DNA of 64,000 nucleotides from Poseidonocella sp. HB161398 (GTDB taxonomy: Bacteria; Pseudomonadota; Alphaproteobacteria; Rhodobacterales; Rhodobacteraceae), in assembly GCF_005870025.1 (NCBI RefSeq), contig NZ_VATA01000027.1, forward strand, positions 25,913-89,912, read 5' to 3'. The notes beneath the pieces were generated by a model. The model was not told where the DNA came from, made no database searches, and saw nothing but the letters and a program-made list of their open reading frames with translations. Numbering within the stretch: position 1 is the first letter of the stretch; each line of letters starts with the position of its first letter. This document shows, one piece after another, positions 1 to 8,130 of the stretch. Position numbers and translations under genes: made by a program.

Positions 1-236
1 TGTCGATGTCCGAGCTGTCCGGCCCCGGCATGGCGGCGGGCATGGAGCACATGTTCCAGGCCATGGACCGCGACGGCAACGGCGCGCTGAGCGAAGAGGA
101 AATGGCGCAGCGCCCGATGATGAAGCACGGCCGGCCGGGACCGGGCATGGAGGGCCACGGCAAGGGCATGGGCCACGGCAAAGGCATGGGCCCGGACGGG
201 CATCATGGCGACGGCCAGGGTCCGGCGCGCGACTGA
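1..236 (+). CDS. EF-hand domain protein, C-terminal part (5' end outside window)
   Basis: The frame is open from the window edge to TGA at 234-236, so only the C-terminal ~78 residues are visible. A canonical EF-hand calcium loop is readable (DRDGNGALSEEE, about bases 66-101). It is followed by a Gly/His/Met/Lys-rich tail with repeated GHGKGMG units that could bind metal. Such small EF-hand proteins are usually exported in this bacterial group, but the N-terminus is not visible so export cannot be judged. The ECF sigma gene starts about 40 nt downstream on the same strand, suggesting one stress or metal-responsive operon. The Met codon at 6 is probably internal. Confidence 0.75.
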   Translation, partial: SMSELSGPGMAAGMEHMFQAMDRDGNGALSEEEMAQRPMMKHGRPGPGMEGHGKGMGHGKGMGPDGHHGDGQGPARD

Positions 237-276
237 CGCTTGACCGGTGCATCACGGCCCCATAGCCCGGACGGCG

Positions 277-867
277 ATGACGGCTGATTCCGCAACCAGC
301 GCCTCTTCGGAGGATGCGGCCCTGCTCGCGGCCTATGCCGCGGGCGATCCGCAGGCGGCCCGCATGCTGATGCTGCGGCTCGTCCCGCGGCTGCATGCGC
401 TGGCGATGCGGATGCTGGGCGACCGGGCCGAGGCCGAGGATGTCGCCCAGGAAGCGATGCTGCGGCTGTGGAAGATCGCGCCGGAGTGGCGCGACATGGG
501 CGCGGCGCCGGCCACCTGGACCTACCGGGTGGCGGCGAACTTGTGTACCGACAGGCTGAGGCGGCGCCGCCGCCAGACGCCGCTGGAGCCCGAGATGGAG
601 CCCGAGGACGAGCGCCCGGGCACCGAGGAGCGGATGCAGGCCGAGACCCGGCGCCGCGCGCTCCAGGCCGCGCTCGGGACGCTGCCCGAGCGGCAGCGCC
701 TGGCGGTGGTGCTGCGCCATCTCGAGGGCCGGGCCAATCCCGAGATCGCCGGGATCCTCGGCATCTCGGTGGAAGCGGTGGAGAGCCTGACGGCACGGGG
801 CAAGCGGGCGCTGGCGAAGGCGCTCGCGGAGCAAAGGGAGGCATTGGGACTGATCGATGGCACATGA
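277..867 (+). CDS. ECF-type RNA polymerase sigma factor
   Basis: About 196 residues with the two-domain ECF layout. Region 2 spans roughly residues 30-95 and includes the EDVAQEAMLRLWK and WTYRVAANLCTDRLRR segments. Region 4 spans about 130-185 (LPERQRLAVVLRHLEG, then an NPEIAGILGISVEAVES helix-turn-helix). It would direct core RNA polymerase to a small stress regulon. I chose the ATG at 277. The GTG at 247 would add ten unconserved residues. The next gene overlaps its 3' end by 11 nt, so the two are translationally coupled. Together with the downstream heavy-metal-sensor-like protein, this suggests metal or envelope-stress control. The regulon is unknown. Confidence 0.93.
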   Translation: MTADSATSASSEDAALLAAYAAGDPQAARMLMLRLVPRLHALAMRMLGDRAEAEDVAQEAMLRLWKIAPEWRDMGAAPATWTYRVAANLCTDRLRRRRRQTPLEPEMEPEDERPGTEERMQAETRRRALQAALGTLPERQRLAVVLRHLEGRANPEIAGILGISVEAVESLTARGKRALAKALAEQREALGLIDGT

Positions 868-1228
868 GCATGATACCGGACTGGACGATGCCGCTCTCGA
901 CCGTCTCCTGGCGGAGATGCGGCACGCGCCCGAGCTGCCCTCGGCGGCCCTGCTGGCGCGGATCGAGGCGGATGCGGCGCGGATCCAGGACGAGCGCCGG
1001 GCGGCTGCCGCTCCGCGCGGCCGCGGCTGGCTGGACGGGATCGGCGCGCTGGCGGCGCGCCTGGCGCTGCCCACCGGGCTGGTGGCGGCCGGGCTGGCCG
1101 GGCTCTGGATCGGGCTCTCGGCCGGGACCGGGGCCGGGTTCACCGGCGCCTCGGTCTATGACAGCGCCTTCGGGCTGCAGATGATCTACGAATTTCCGGC
1201 CCTGGCCGGGCTCTTGCCGGAGGGATGA
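857..1228 (+). CDS. small single-pass membrane protein, candidate anti-sigma factor
   Basis: 123 residues. The N-terminal ~65 residues are acidic and helical (LDRLLAEMRHAPELPSAALL) and resemble the cytoplasmic sigma-binding part of small anti-sigma factors, but no zinc-binding HxxxCxxC motif is present. One membrane segment lies at about 68-90 (LALPTGLVAAGLAGLWIG), followed by a ~30-residue periplasmic tail. The gene overlaps the sigma gene by 11 nt and the next gene by 4 nt (ATGA). An anti-sigma role is inferred from position and topology only, since I do not recognise a named anti-sigma domain. Confidence 0.7.
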   Translation: MAHEHDTGLDDAALDRLLAEMRHAPELPSAALLARIEADAARIQDERRAAAAPRGRGWLDGIGALAARLALPTGLVAAGLAGLWIGLSAGTGAGFTGASVYDSAFGLQMIYEFPALAGLLPEG

Positions 1229-1767
1229 GCATGAGCGCAACCGCATCGCCGCGCCGGAGGCTGGCCTGGCGCATCCTCACCGGGCTGTCGCTGGCGCTCA
1301 ACGTGCTGGTGATCGCCGCGGTGGCGGGCCTGGTCCTGTCGCGGCATTCCTTCGACGGCGACCGGCCGCCGCCGATGCGCCCGGGCTTCGTCGCACCGAT
1401 GATCGGCGTGCTGCCGCCTGCGGACCGGCGCGCGGTGATCTCCGAGCTGCACGGGATCGGCCGCGAGGCGGGGGTGACCCGGGCCGCCCAGTCCGAGATC
1501 CGCGCGGACGTGATCGCGCTTCTGGAGGCGGAGCCCTTCGACCCCGCGGCGCTGGAGGCGCTGCTCGACAGCGCCAATGACCGCTTCACCGGCTTCACCG
1601 AGGCGTCGCACCGGGTGATCGCCGCGCGGCTGGCGCAGATGTCGCCGCAGGAGCGGGCCGGCTATGTCGACCGGCTGAAGCGCTTCGGCACCTACCGGGA
1701 CGGCAAGCCGCATGACGGCGACCGCGACTGGCACGGCGGCCGGGGGCACCCGCCGGAGCGCGACTGA
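1225..1767 (+). CDS. periplasmic heavy-metal sensor/resistance-like protein
   Basis: 180 residues. An N-terminal signal anchor (about 15-38, ILTGLSLALNVLVIAAVAGL) precedes a helical periplasmic domain of the CnrX/ZraP-like heavy-metal-resistance type. The repeated arrangement is helix, LPPADRRAVISELH, a long helical hairpin, then LAQMSPQERAGYVDRL. The C-terminus is rich in His, Asp and Gly (HDGDRDWHGGRGH) and could bind metal. It is the last gene of the sigma operon (ATGA overlap with the upstream gene) and is a plausible periplasmic input for the sigma/anti-sigma pair. Ligand and direction of signalling are inferred from the family only. Confidence 0.8.
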   Translation: MSMSATASPRRRLAWRILTGLSLALNVLVIAAVAGLVLSRHSFDGDRPPPMRPGFVAPMIGVLPPADRRAVISELHGIGREAGVTRAAQSEIRADVIALLEAEPFDPAALEALLDSANDRFTGFTEASHRVIAARLAQMSPQERAGYVDRLKRFGTYRDGKPHDGDRDWHGGRGHPPERD

Positions 1768-3713
1768 GCGCTGGCGGATGGCGCCCGGCACTCGGCGCGG
1801 CGCTCCGGGAGGCGCCACGCGAGATGTCCGGCGCGGCATCGGACATGCCGCCGGTCAGGTCCAGCGGGCCGCTCTGCGCGACACGGGACTTTCAAGAGCC
1901 GACAGGACGCCTGTCCGCGCGTCGCCCGGATTTCCTCGCTCCAGGGGCGAGGTTCCCGGCCCCCGGAATGCAGTCCGTTCCGGGCGCGCGTGTCATCCAA
2001 CTTCAGCAGGCCGTCCATGTCGCGCCCGGCCGTGCCTGTTCCATCGGGGCGGGAACCGTCGGACCCGGCTTTGAAGGCAGCGCGTGCGCGATTTCCGGCC
2101 GGCCGGTGGCGCAGATGACGGCTACCAGGACGGAAGAGGCGCCCGAAGGGCCAAGCTGCTCATGAGGCCCCTCCATTCCGCTTGCGCGGACCCGCCGCGG
2201 AGCAAGCAGGCTGGGCCGACGGCTTCTCCCTCGCCATTGCCCTTCGACGGGGGACCGGCTGGGCCGGTGCCGAGCCCCGGAAATGGGGGCGCGAGCGGAA
2301 GCGGGCGCGCATGGCCAACCGGCTGGAACTCCGGATGGCAGCGGCAGAGAGGGACAGGGCGATGCGCCGGGGCACGGTTCTGGGGCCGGCCTCGGGTCTG
2401 CGGGACCTGGTCGAAACGCCCGGCGCTGGCCCGGGCAGGCAGCATTTCCGCCAGGAGGCCGAGCCATGCGGCGACGGAGTCCGCCGCCAGCTCCGCGAGG
2501 CGGGCCGCGACTGCATGGTGGCGGCCGACATTGGGGAAGGGTGCATGTCGCCCCGCGCGCGGGGCTGGCGGAGTTCCCGGCCAGGCGGGACGGAGCCGAC
2601 CAGATCCTCCCGCGGATCCCGCCGCGCGGAACGATCGCCACGTTGAAAATCGACGGAGCGCATGACACGTGTCGCTCTGATGCGGCCATTCCCGATCACG
2701 GCCACTCGCCGGAGGGGCCGCGCCAGGAAGCCCGGCAGCCATCAGCCGCAACGAGACGCGGCGCGCGGCCACGCGTCCGGGCAGGTCCCTCTGGCTGGTT
2801 CGACCGGGCCGGCACACCCGAAGTCGCATCGCAACCCGGAGGAACCGCCTCGACGCCTTCGGCGAGAAGAATCCATGGCGTGATCCCGAAAGACAGCTTG
2901 TCGGCATCCGCATTGTTCGCAGGGGCGCTCGGGGGCCGTGGCGCCCGCCGCGTCGTCACGAACCGCAGCTTGGCCGTCTGTATGCGCAGGAGCGAAACCA
3001 TCGCCTGAGGTCAACGGGAAAGGGCCATTCAGGCCGGGCTCGGGATAGTGCGGCTGCGCCCGTTGAAGGCGCAGGACACGGGCGCCTGCATTCCGTCCGG
3101 GCGTTGCCGCAAGCTGGCGGTCCCGCATGGCAAGAGAGGGGGGGAGGCACCGGTTCCGGATCGACTGTGTTCGCGCGGTCTCCCGGACGGACGGCGCGCG
3201 GTCCGCCGAGACCGGTGCCCGCCTGTCTGCACGTCGGCCATCCTCCTTGCCGCAACGGGCTTGTCGGGGCCGGGGCGCTGGCGCCGGAGGCGCATCCGGC
3301 AAGTGACCGGGCGCGGCCATGGCTGCATGAGCGTAGCACAGCCAGCCGGCATCGCGTGGCGGCGGCGCGCGGCAGGCATGGCTCAAACCCATCGCGCTCG
3401 GCGAAAATCCAGGCGCCGCCGCCGCAGCGCACGGACCGAGGGGGCATCGCCGGTTCGTCGGAGGCCGTCCATCTAGGAAGGAGAGCGGTTCGACGGCAAT
3501 GTGCCCATCCCGTGGCTGACCGGCGTGGCCCGGCCGGGTCCGCGGCACCGCACGGTAGGGCGGCGCGACCTTTCCCGGGCAGACGGGCCAGCCGCCATCA
3601 GTCCTTGGCCTTGGCCCGGAAGCGGCATGGGCATCGCGGCGGGCTGCCCGGGTCAGGCCGCATGGCTGTTCCAGAGGCGGTTGCCAGCTGGCGCGCCGCG
3701 GGGCTCGGCCGCG
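1768..3713. other. gene-free stretch of about 1.95 kb
   Basis: Between the sigma-operon end and the convergent 3' end of the GGEEF gene I find no credible gene on either strand. The open frames present are Arg/Pro/Ala-rich, overlap one another in several frames, lack ribosome-binding sites and resemble no family I know. This is what very GC-rich non-coding DNA produces. Small hairpins are visible: a perfect GACAGG-ACG-CCTGTC palindrome at 1901-1915, and CCCGGAA/TTCCGGG arms at 1962-1968 and 1978-1984 that could end the sigma-operon transcript. I see no tRNA, rRNA, transposase remnant or repeat array. Confidence 0.6.
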
Positions 3714-5138
3714 CTACGCTGCGGAGCGGCCGATTTTCACGGTGTTCCGGCCCTGCGCCTTGGCGCGGTAGAGCGCGCGGTCGGCTTGTTCCATCAGCGC
3801 CCGCATCGCCAGGCCGGGCGCCTGCAGGGCGCCGGGGGCGCGGAAGGCGGGGATGTCGGCCATGGCAATGCCGATGCTGACCGTCACCGCCAGGCGCTCG
3901 GGCCCGGCGGCCACCGGCCGGTCGGCCATCACCCGCCGCAGCCGCGCCGCCGCCCGGCGGACATTGTCGAGATCGGTCTCGGGCATCGCGATCAGGAACT
4001 CCTCGCCGCCGATCCGCGCCAGCAGGTCCTGCTCGCGGACATTCTCCGCCAGCCGCGCCGCGGTCTCGACCAGCACCTGGTCGCCCGTCGCGTGGCCATA
4101 GGTGTCGTTGACCAGCTTGAACCGGTCGAGATCGACCATCATCAGCGCGAAGCGCCGTCCCGTCTGCACCGCGCGCGCGGCGATCCGGTCGAGATGGGGC
4201 ATGGCGTAGCGCCGGTTGTAGAGCCCGGTCAGCGGATCGCGCATCGCCTCGCGCAGGCCGTCCTGCACGCGGTTGCGCAGCCGGTCGCCGTCGCGCTTGC
4301 GCGCCAGCTGGAGCGTGCAGCGCAGCGCCAGCTCCTCGACCGCGAAGCCGTGGCGCATCACGTCGCTGGCGCCGATATCGAGCGCCATGGCCATCCGCCG
4401 CGCGACGCTCTCGCTGCCGCCCGGGCCGGGACCGCCGACCAGGATCGCGGCGGCGGTGCGGGTGGCGCCGCGGCTGCGCAGCTCCGCCAGGAAGCGCAGG
4501 CTGTCATCGGGCGCCTCCGGGCTGTCCTCGACGACGTAGAGCTCGGGCCCGGGCCCGTCCTCTGCGCTGCCGGTCAGGACGGCCTGCGGCGCGTGCCAGT
4601 CGAGCCGGTGGGGCAGCAGCGGCGTCAGCGCCGCGCGCCAGGCCCGTCCCTTGACCGCCTGCTGGGTGACCAGCGCGATGGTGGCGGGCCGGTGGAAGGC
4701 CGCGCGGTCCTCGCCGAGGCCGAGCTGCTGCTCGGTCAGGCTGCGCGCGGCGAATTCGTCGAGCGCCCCGCGATGGCGCAGCAGGCAGCGGATGCGCGCC
4801 TGCAGGAATCCCTCCTGCGCGCCGGGGTCGAGCGCGTCCTCCGCCCCGGCGAGGAGCGCGTCGCGGACGGTGTCCGGCGAGAAGGAGCGGGTGAGAATCA
4901 GCACCGGAATGCCGCGGCTGGCAGGGGCGGCGGCGAGGCGGCGCGCCATGTCGCAGGCATCCTCCCCGGCGAGTCCGGGGCCGAGCAGGATCAGGTCGGG
5001 CCGGTTCTCGGCCGCGCGGGCGAGCGCCTCGCCGGGGCCGTCGGCCTGGACTGCGGAGTGGCAGGAGGCCGTCACCCGGCTGCGCAGCACGATGCGGTTC
5101 GCGGCCACGGGGTCGATGACGAGGATCTGGCCCGGCAT
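3714..5138 (-). CDS. PleD-like diguanylate cyclase with degenerate receiver domain(s)
   Basis: 474 residues with PleD architecture: receiver (about 1-120), second receiver-like domain (about 150-280), GGDEF domain (about 300-465). The GGDEF signature is GGEEF at 377-381, with an intact RxxD inhibitory site (R368-E-Q-D371). Active synthesis of c-di-GMP from two GTP with product feedback is therefore expected. The first receiver is atypical. The acidic pair of PleD-type receivers (VDD) reads IDP here, and the phospho-acceptor position is Gly53 (LILLGPGLAGED), so phosphorylation as in PleD looks impossible. It is monocistronic and divergent from the DUF3572 gene. It could be controlled by protein interaction rather than a kinase. 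Confidence 0.92.
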   Translation of the reverse strand: MPGQILVIDPVAANRIVLRSRVTASCHSAVQADGPGEALARAAENRPDLILLGPGLAGEDACDMARRLAAAPASRGIPVLILTRSFSPDTVRDALLAGAEDALDPGAQEGFLQARIRCLLRHRGALDEFAARSLTEQQLGLGEDRAAFHRPATIALVTQQAVKGRAWRAALTPLLPHRLDWHAPQAVLTGSAEDGPGPELYVVEDSPEAPDDSLRFLAELRSRGATRTAAAILVGGPGPGGSESVARRMAMALDIGASDVMRHGFAVEELALRCTLQLARKRDGDRLRNRVQDGLREAMRDPLTGLYNRRYAMPHLDRIAARAVQTGRRFALMMVDLDRFKLVNDTYGHATGDQVLVETAARLAENVREQDLLARIGGEEFLIAMPETDLDNVRRAAARLRRVMADRPVAAGPERLAVTVSIGIAMADIPAFRAPGALQAPGLAMRALMEQADRALYRAKAQGRNTVKIGRSAA

Positions 5139-5251
5139 TCCGGCAATCTCCAGAATTGAATGCTCTCGAGCTTCACATTCCCACGGAAGAAGTTAAGGAA
5201 GCCTTGACCATTTTAGCCGAAATACCAACGTCCAGACCGGAGGCTGCTGCC

Positions 5252-5530
5252 ATGGACCTTGATAACGCTTCTGCCGTCGCGCTGGCGGCGGTTGCCTGGA
5301 TCGCGTCCGAGGAGGACATGCTGCCGGTCTTCCTTAACGCGTCGGGCATGCCCGCCGAGGGGCTGCGCACCGGGCTCGAGGACCCGCATGTGCTGGCGGC
5401 GGTGCTCGACTTCCTGCTGATGGACGATGCCTGGGTGCTGGCGGCGGCCGCGCAGGCCGGGCGGGACCCGCATGATTTCGCCCGCGCGCGGCAGGCGCTG
5501 CCGGGCGGGAACCTGCCGCATTGGACGTGA
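5252..5530 (+). CDS. DUF3572 family protein
   Basis: 92 residues, all-helical and acidic, matching the DUF3572 family of Rhodobacterales and Rhizobiales. The family signature is visible (DMLPVFLNASGM, then VLAAVLDFLLMDDAWVLAAAA, then LPGGNLPHW). No biochemical function is known to me. I chose the ATG at 5252, preceded by CCGGAGG about 8 nt upstream, because homologues begin near this point. A longer frame from a TTG at 5156 would add 32 residues that look non-conserved and overlap the regulatory region of the divergent GGEEF gene. Confidence 0.85.
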   Translation: MDLDNASAVALAAVAWIASEEDMLPVFLNASGMPAEGLRTGLEDPHVLAAVLDFLLMDDAWVLAAAAQAGRDPHDFARARQALPGGNLPHWT

Positions 5531-5615
5531 GATCCGCCGCAGCGCCGGGCGGGACCGGCTTTCTTGTACGGCGGCCCGGTTCCATGGCATACTGGCGTCA
5601 CTGGGAGGAGCGCTA

Positions 5616-6329
5616 ATGATCAAGACAGTCCTTTTCGACAAGGACGGGACGCTGTTTGACTTTCGGGCTACTTGGGGCGGCTGGGCCGCTTCGTTTCTTC
5701 TGGAACTGAGTTCGGACGACCAGGCAAAGGCCGCGCAGATGGCCGAGTCCGTGGGCTTCGATCTTCGGGACCGCAGCTTCGAGGAAGACAGCGTTCTCAT
5801 CGGCGGGACGCCGGGCGACATCGTCCGGCAGCTTCTGCCGTATGTGCCGGGGGTATCGGCTGCCGGACTGGTGTCGCGGATGAACATGATGGCGGCCTCG
5901 GCGCCGCAATGCGAAGCAGCGCCGCTCTTGCCGCTGCTGGCCGGGCTGCGCGATCGCGGCCTGTCCCTGGGGGTGATCACGAATGATGCCCGGGCTCCGG
6001 CGATGGCGCATCTGCGCGCGGCCGGGATCGCGGGCCTCTTCGACGGGGTGATCGGCAGCGACTGCGGCTTCGGCCAGAAGCCGGGGCCGGGGCAGATCCT
6101 GGCCTATCTGGAGAAGACCGGGGCGGATCCGTCGGAGACCGTCATGGTCGGCGACGCCCCGCATGACATGATGGCCGCGCGGGCGGCGGGCTGCCACCGG
6201 GTGGGGGTGCTGACCGGCCCTTCGACGCGGCAGCAGCTGGCCCCCCTGGCCAGCGCCGTGCTGCCTGACATCTCGGCGCTGCCGGGGTGGCTCGACCGCA
6301 TGGAAGATGCCCGCCACAACGCGGCCTGA
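5616..6329 (+). CDS. HAD-family hydrolase (phosphoglycolate phosphatase-like)
   Basis: 237 residues of the haloacid dehalogenase superfamily. Motif I is FDKDGTLFDF (nucleophile Asp8, acid/base Asp10). Motif II is the Thr of ITNDARAP, motif III the Lys of GQKPGP, and motif IV is VGDAPHDMMAA. A helical cap lies between motifs I and II (about 18-85). It hydrolyses a phosphomonoester, and the substrate cannot be read from sequence. A clear GGGAGGAG ribosome-binding site sits 6 nt before the ATG. It is the second phosphoglycolate-phosphatase-type HAD in the window (the other starts at 49290), so substrates probably differ. Confidence 0.88.
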   Translation: MIKTVLFDKDGTLFDFRATWGGWAASFLLELSSDDQAKAAQMAESVGFDLRDRSFEEDSVLIGGTPGDIVRQLLPYVPGVSAAGLVSRMNMMAASAPQCEAAPLLPLLAGLRDRGLSLGVITNDARAPAMAHLRAAGIAGLFDGVIGSDCGFGQKPGPGQILAYLEKTGADPSETVMVGDAPHDMMAARAAGCHRVGVLTGPSTRQQLAPLASAVLPDISALPGWLDRMEDARHNAA

Positions 6330-6340
6330 CGGGCCGGGAC

Positions 6341-6355
6341 AGGGAAGATTTCCCT
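6341..6355. promoter_or_regulatory. 15-bp perfect palindrome between HAD gene and H-NOX operon
   Basis: AGGGAA-GAT-TTCCCT is a perfect inverted repeat, followed by an A/T-rich run and, about 70 bp later, another short palindrome (ATCCTAGGAT, 6427-6436) just before the H-NOX-like gene. It may be a weak terminator of the upstream gene or an operator for the H-NOX/cyclase pair. There is no T-tract on the plus strand, which argues against a classic terminator. Confidence 0.35.
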
Positions 6356-6468
6356 AAAAATTTCGGGGCCTGGCCGGAACGCGGCGCGTCCGGCCCCCCG
6401 GCATTTAGCGGCGTGTTAACTGAGCGATCCTAGGATTCCCGCGAGAGAAGCGGGACAGGACAGCCGGG

Positions 6469-7053
6469 GTGCACGGGCTCATCAACAAGTCGATCCAATG
6501 CTTCCTGCGCGACACATACGGCGCAGGGCTGTGGGCACGCGTGGCGCAGCGGGCCGATCTCGACCCGGCGGGGTTCGAGGCGATGCTCCTCTATGACGAC
6601 GCCCTGGCCGGGCAGGTGCTGGAGGTGGCGGCCGAGCTTCTGGCGAAGCCGCGCGACTGCCTGCTGGAGGATCTGGGGACCTACCTGGTCTCGCATCCCA
6701 ATCTGGAACCGGTGCGGCGGCTGCTGCGCTTCGGCGGGGCGAGATTCGCCGATTTCCTGCATTCGCTCGACGAACTGCCGGACCGTGCGCGGCTGGCGGT
6801 GCCAGAGCTTGACCTGCCGCGGCTGGAGCTGGTGCAGATCGACGAGGCGACCTTCCGGCTCGACTGCGAAAGGCGGCTGCCGGGATTCGAGCATGTGCTG
6901 GTCGGGCTGATGCGCACCATGGCCGACGATTACGGCGCGCTCGTCATCATGGAGTGCCTGCCGCCCGACGAGGCGCTCGCCCATGTCTCCATCCGGCTGA
7001 TCGACAACGGCTTCGCCAGCGGGCGCAGCTTCGAGCTGGCCGCGGGAAGCTAG
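6469..7053 (+). CDS. H-NOX-like (heme-NO-binding fold) protein lacking the expected proximal histidine
   Basis: 194 residues starting at GTG (MHGLINKSIQCFL is the typical H-NOX opening). By my remembered alignment to the Thermoanaerobacter H-NOX domain, the block FLHSLDELPDRARL puts Pro104 where the heme-ligating His (H102) belongs. The YxSxR heme-propionate motif reads L131-D-C133-E-R135, with only the Arg kept. The nearest His is H98. The protein may therefore not bind heme in the usual way, or may use another ligand. It lies 6 nt upstream of an HNOBA-GGDEF cyclase, the classic arrangement in which H-NOX regulates c-di-GMP synthesis. The fold assignment is solid and the loss of heme binding is inference. 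Confidence 0.85.
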   Translation: MHGLINKSIQCFLRDTYGAGLWARVAQRADLDPAGFEAMLLYDDALAGQVLEVAAELLAKPRDCLLEDLGTYLVSHPNLEPVRRLLRFGGARFADFLHSLDELPDRARLAVPELDLPRLELVQIDEATFRLDCERRLPGFEHVLVGLMRTMADDYGALVIMECLPPDEALAHVSIRLIDNGFASGRSFELAAGS

Positions 7054-7059
7054 CGCGGG

Positions 7060-8130
7060 ATGGCGCTGCGGCTGGACCCGTCCGCGCTCGACGCGCTCAT
7101 GCCGATGAACCTGCTGGCGGGTCCCGAGGGGCGCATCCTGCATGTCGGCCCGACCCTGGCGAAGACCCGGCCGGAGGGCTATTTCCTCGGCGAGGACCTG
7201 TTCCGCCTGTTCCGCTTCAAGCGCCCCCGCGAGGTGGCCGGACCAGAGGCGCTGCGCGCCGCGGCGGGCACGCCGCTGCGGCTCTGGTTCCGCGACGATC
7301 CGCAGACCCAGCTGCGCGGCGAGGCCACGGCCTGCCTCGATGGCGGGCTGCTGCTGAACCTGTCCTTCGGCCTCTACGTCTTCGAGGCGATCGGCCATTA
7401 CGCGCTGAATGCCTGCGATTTCGCCACCACCGACCCGACGATGGAGATGCTCTACCTGGTGGAGGCGAAATCGGCGGCAATGGATGCCTCCAACGACCTG
7501 ACGCTGCGGCTGCAGGCGGCGCGGATCGCGGCAGAGGAGCAGGCCTTCACCGACACGCTGACCGGGCTGAAGAACCGCCGCGCGCTCGACCTGGTGCTCG
7601 GCCGCTACCGGCGGCAGGGAACGGGCTTCACGCTGATGGGGATCGATCTCGACTACTTCAAGCGGGTGAATGACACGATGGGCCATGCAGCCGGCGACCA
7701 GGTGCTGCAGCATGTCGCCCGGCTGATGCTGGCGCGCACCGGCGAGGGCGACACGCTGGTGCGCACCGGCGGCGACGAGTTCATGGTGATCCTCAAGGAC
7801 GAGACCGATGCCGCGGCGCTTCTGCCCCGGGCCGAGGAGATGATCGCCGCGCTGGAGGCGCCGATCGCGCTGCCCGACGGCGCCTGCCAGGTCTCGGCCA
7901 GCATCGGCCTCTGCGCCAGCACCCAGTTCGACCGCTGGGAGCCGCGCCAGATCCTGGTCGATGCCGATGCCGCGCTCTATGCCGCCAAGCGGGCCGGGCG
8001 CTCGCAGGTGGCGGTCTATGCCCCGGGGATGGAGCCCTCGGGCGAGACGCCCGACGACAAGGCGGCGCGGCTGCTGGCCCGGCCGGTCGCGCCCGCGCCG
8101 CCGCCGGTCAGGACCCGTCCCGGGCGCTAG
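7060..8130 (+). CDS. HNOBA-GGDEF diguanylate cyclase (H-NOX partner)
   Basis: 356 residues. The N-terminal ~120 residues match the heme-NO-binding-associated (HNOBA) PAS-like domain of H-NOX partners (LMPMNLLAGPEGRILHVGPTL, GEDLFRLFRFKRP). A helical linker (about 130-162) joins the C-terminal GGDEF domain, with GGDEF at 237-241 and a substrate-binding DLDYFKRVND segment, so an active cyclase is expected. The RxxD inhibitory site is missing: the position reads G228-E-G-D231, so product feedback is probably lost. It starts 6 nt after the H-NOX-like gene. No membrane segments are visible. A ~35-residue Pro-rich tail ends the protein, and its 3' end overlaps a convergent microprotein gene by 23 nt. 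Confidence 0.92.
   Translation: MALRLDPSALDALMPMNLLAGPEGRILHVGPTLAKTRPEGYFLGEDLFRLFRFKRPREVAGPEALRAAAGTPLRLWFRDDPQTQLRGEATACLDGGLLLNLSFGLYVFEAIGHYALNACDFATTDPTMEMLYLVEAKSAAMDASNDLTLRLQAARIAAEEQAFTDTLTGLKNRRALDLVLGRYRRQGTGFTLMGIDLDYFKRVNDTMGHAAGDQVLQHVARLMLARTGEGDTLVRTGGDEFMVILKDETDAAALLPRAEEMIAALEAPIALPDGACQVSASIGLCASTQFDRWEPRQILVDADAALYAAKRAGRSQVAVYAPGMEPSGETPDDKAARLLARPVAPAPPPVRTRPGR

Noticed and set aside
2742..3548. 268-codon minus-strand frame (and several overlapping ones) in the gene-free region
   Set aside because: Arg/Pro/Ala-rich, several alternative frames of equal length overlap, no ribosome-binding site, and no recognisable motif.
3104..3880. Plus-strand frame running into the GGEEF gene's 3' end
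   Set aside because: It overlaps antisense to a solid gene and has random-looking composition.
5156..5251. TTG-initiated 32-residue extension of the DUF3572 gene
   Set aside because: Family members start near the ATG at 5252, which has a good ribosome-binding site, and the extension lies in the divergent promoter region.
6341..6355. AGGGAA-GAT-TTCCCT as a rho-independent terminator of the HAD gene
   Set aside because: The stem is followed by an A-run and then TTT, not a T-tract on the coding strand, so it is kept only as a palindrome of unknown role.
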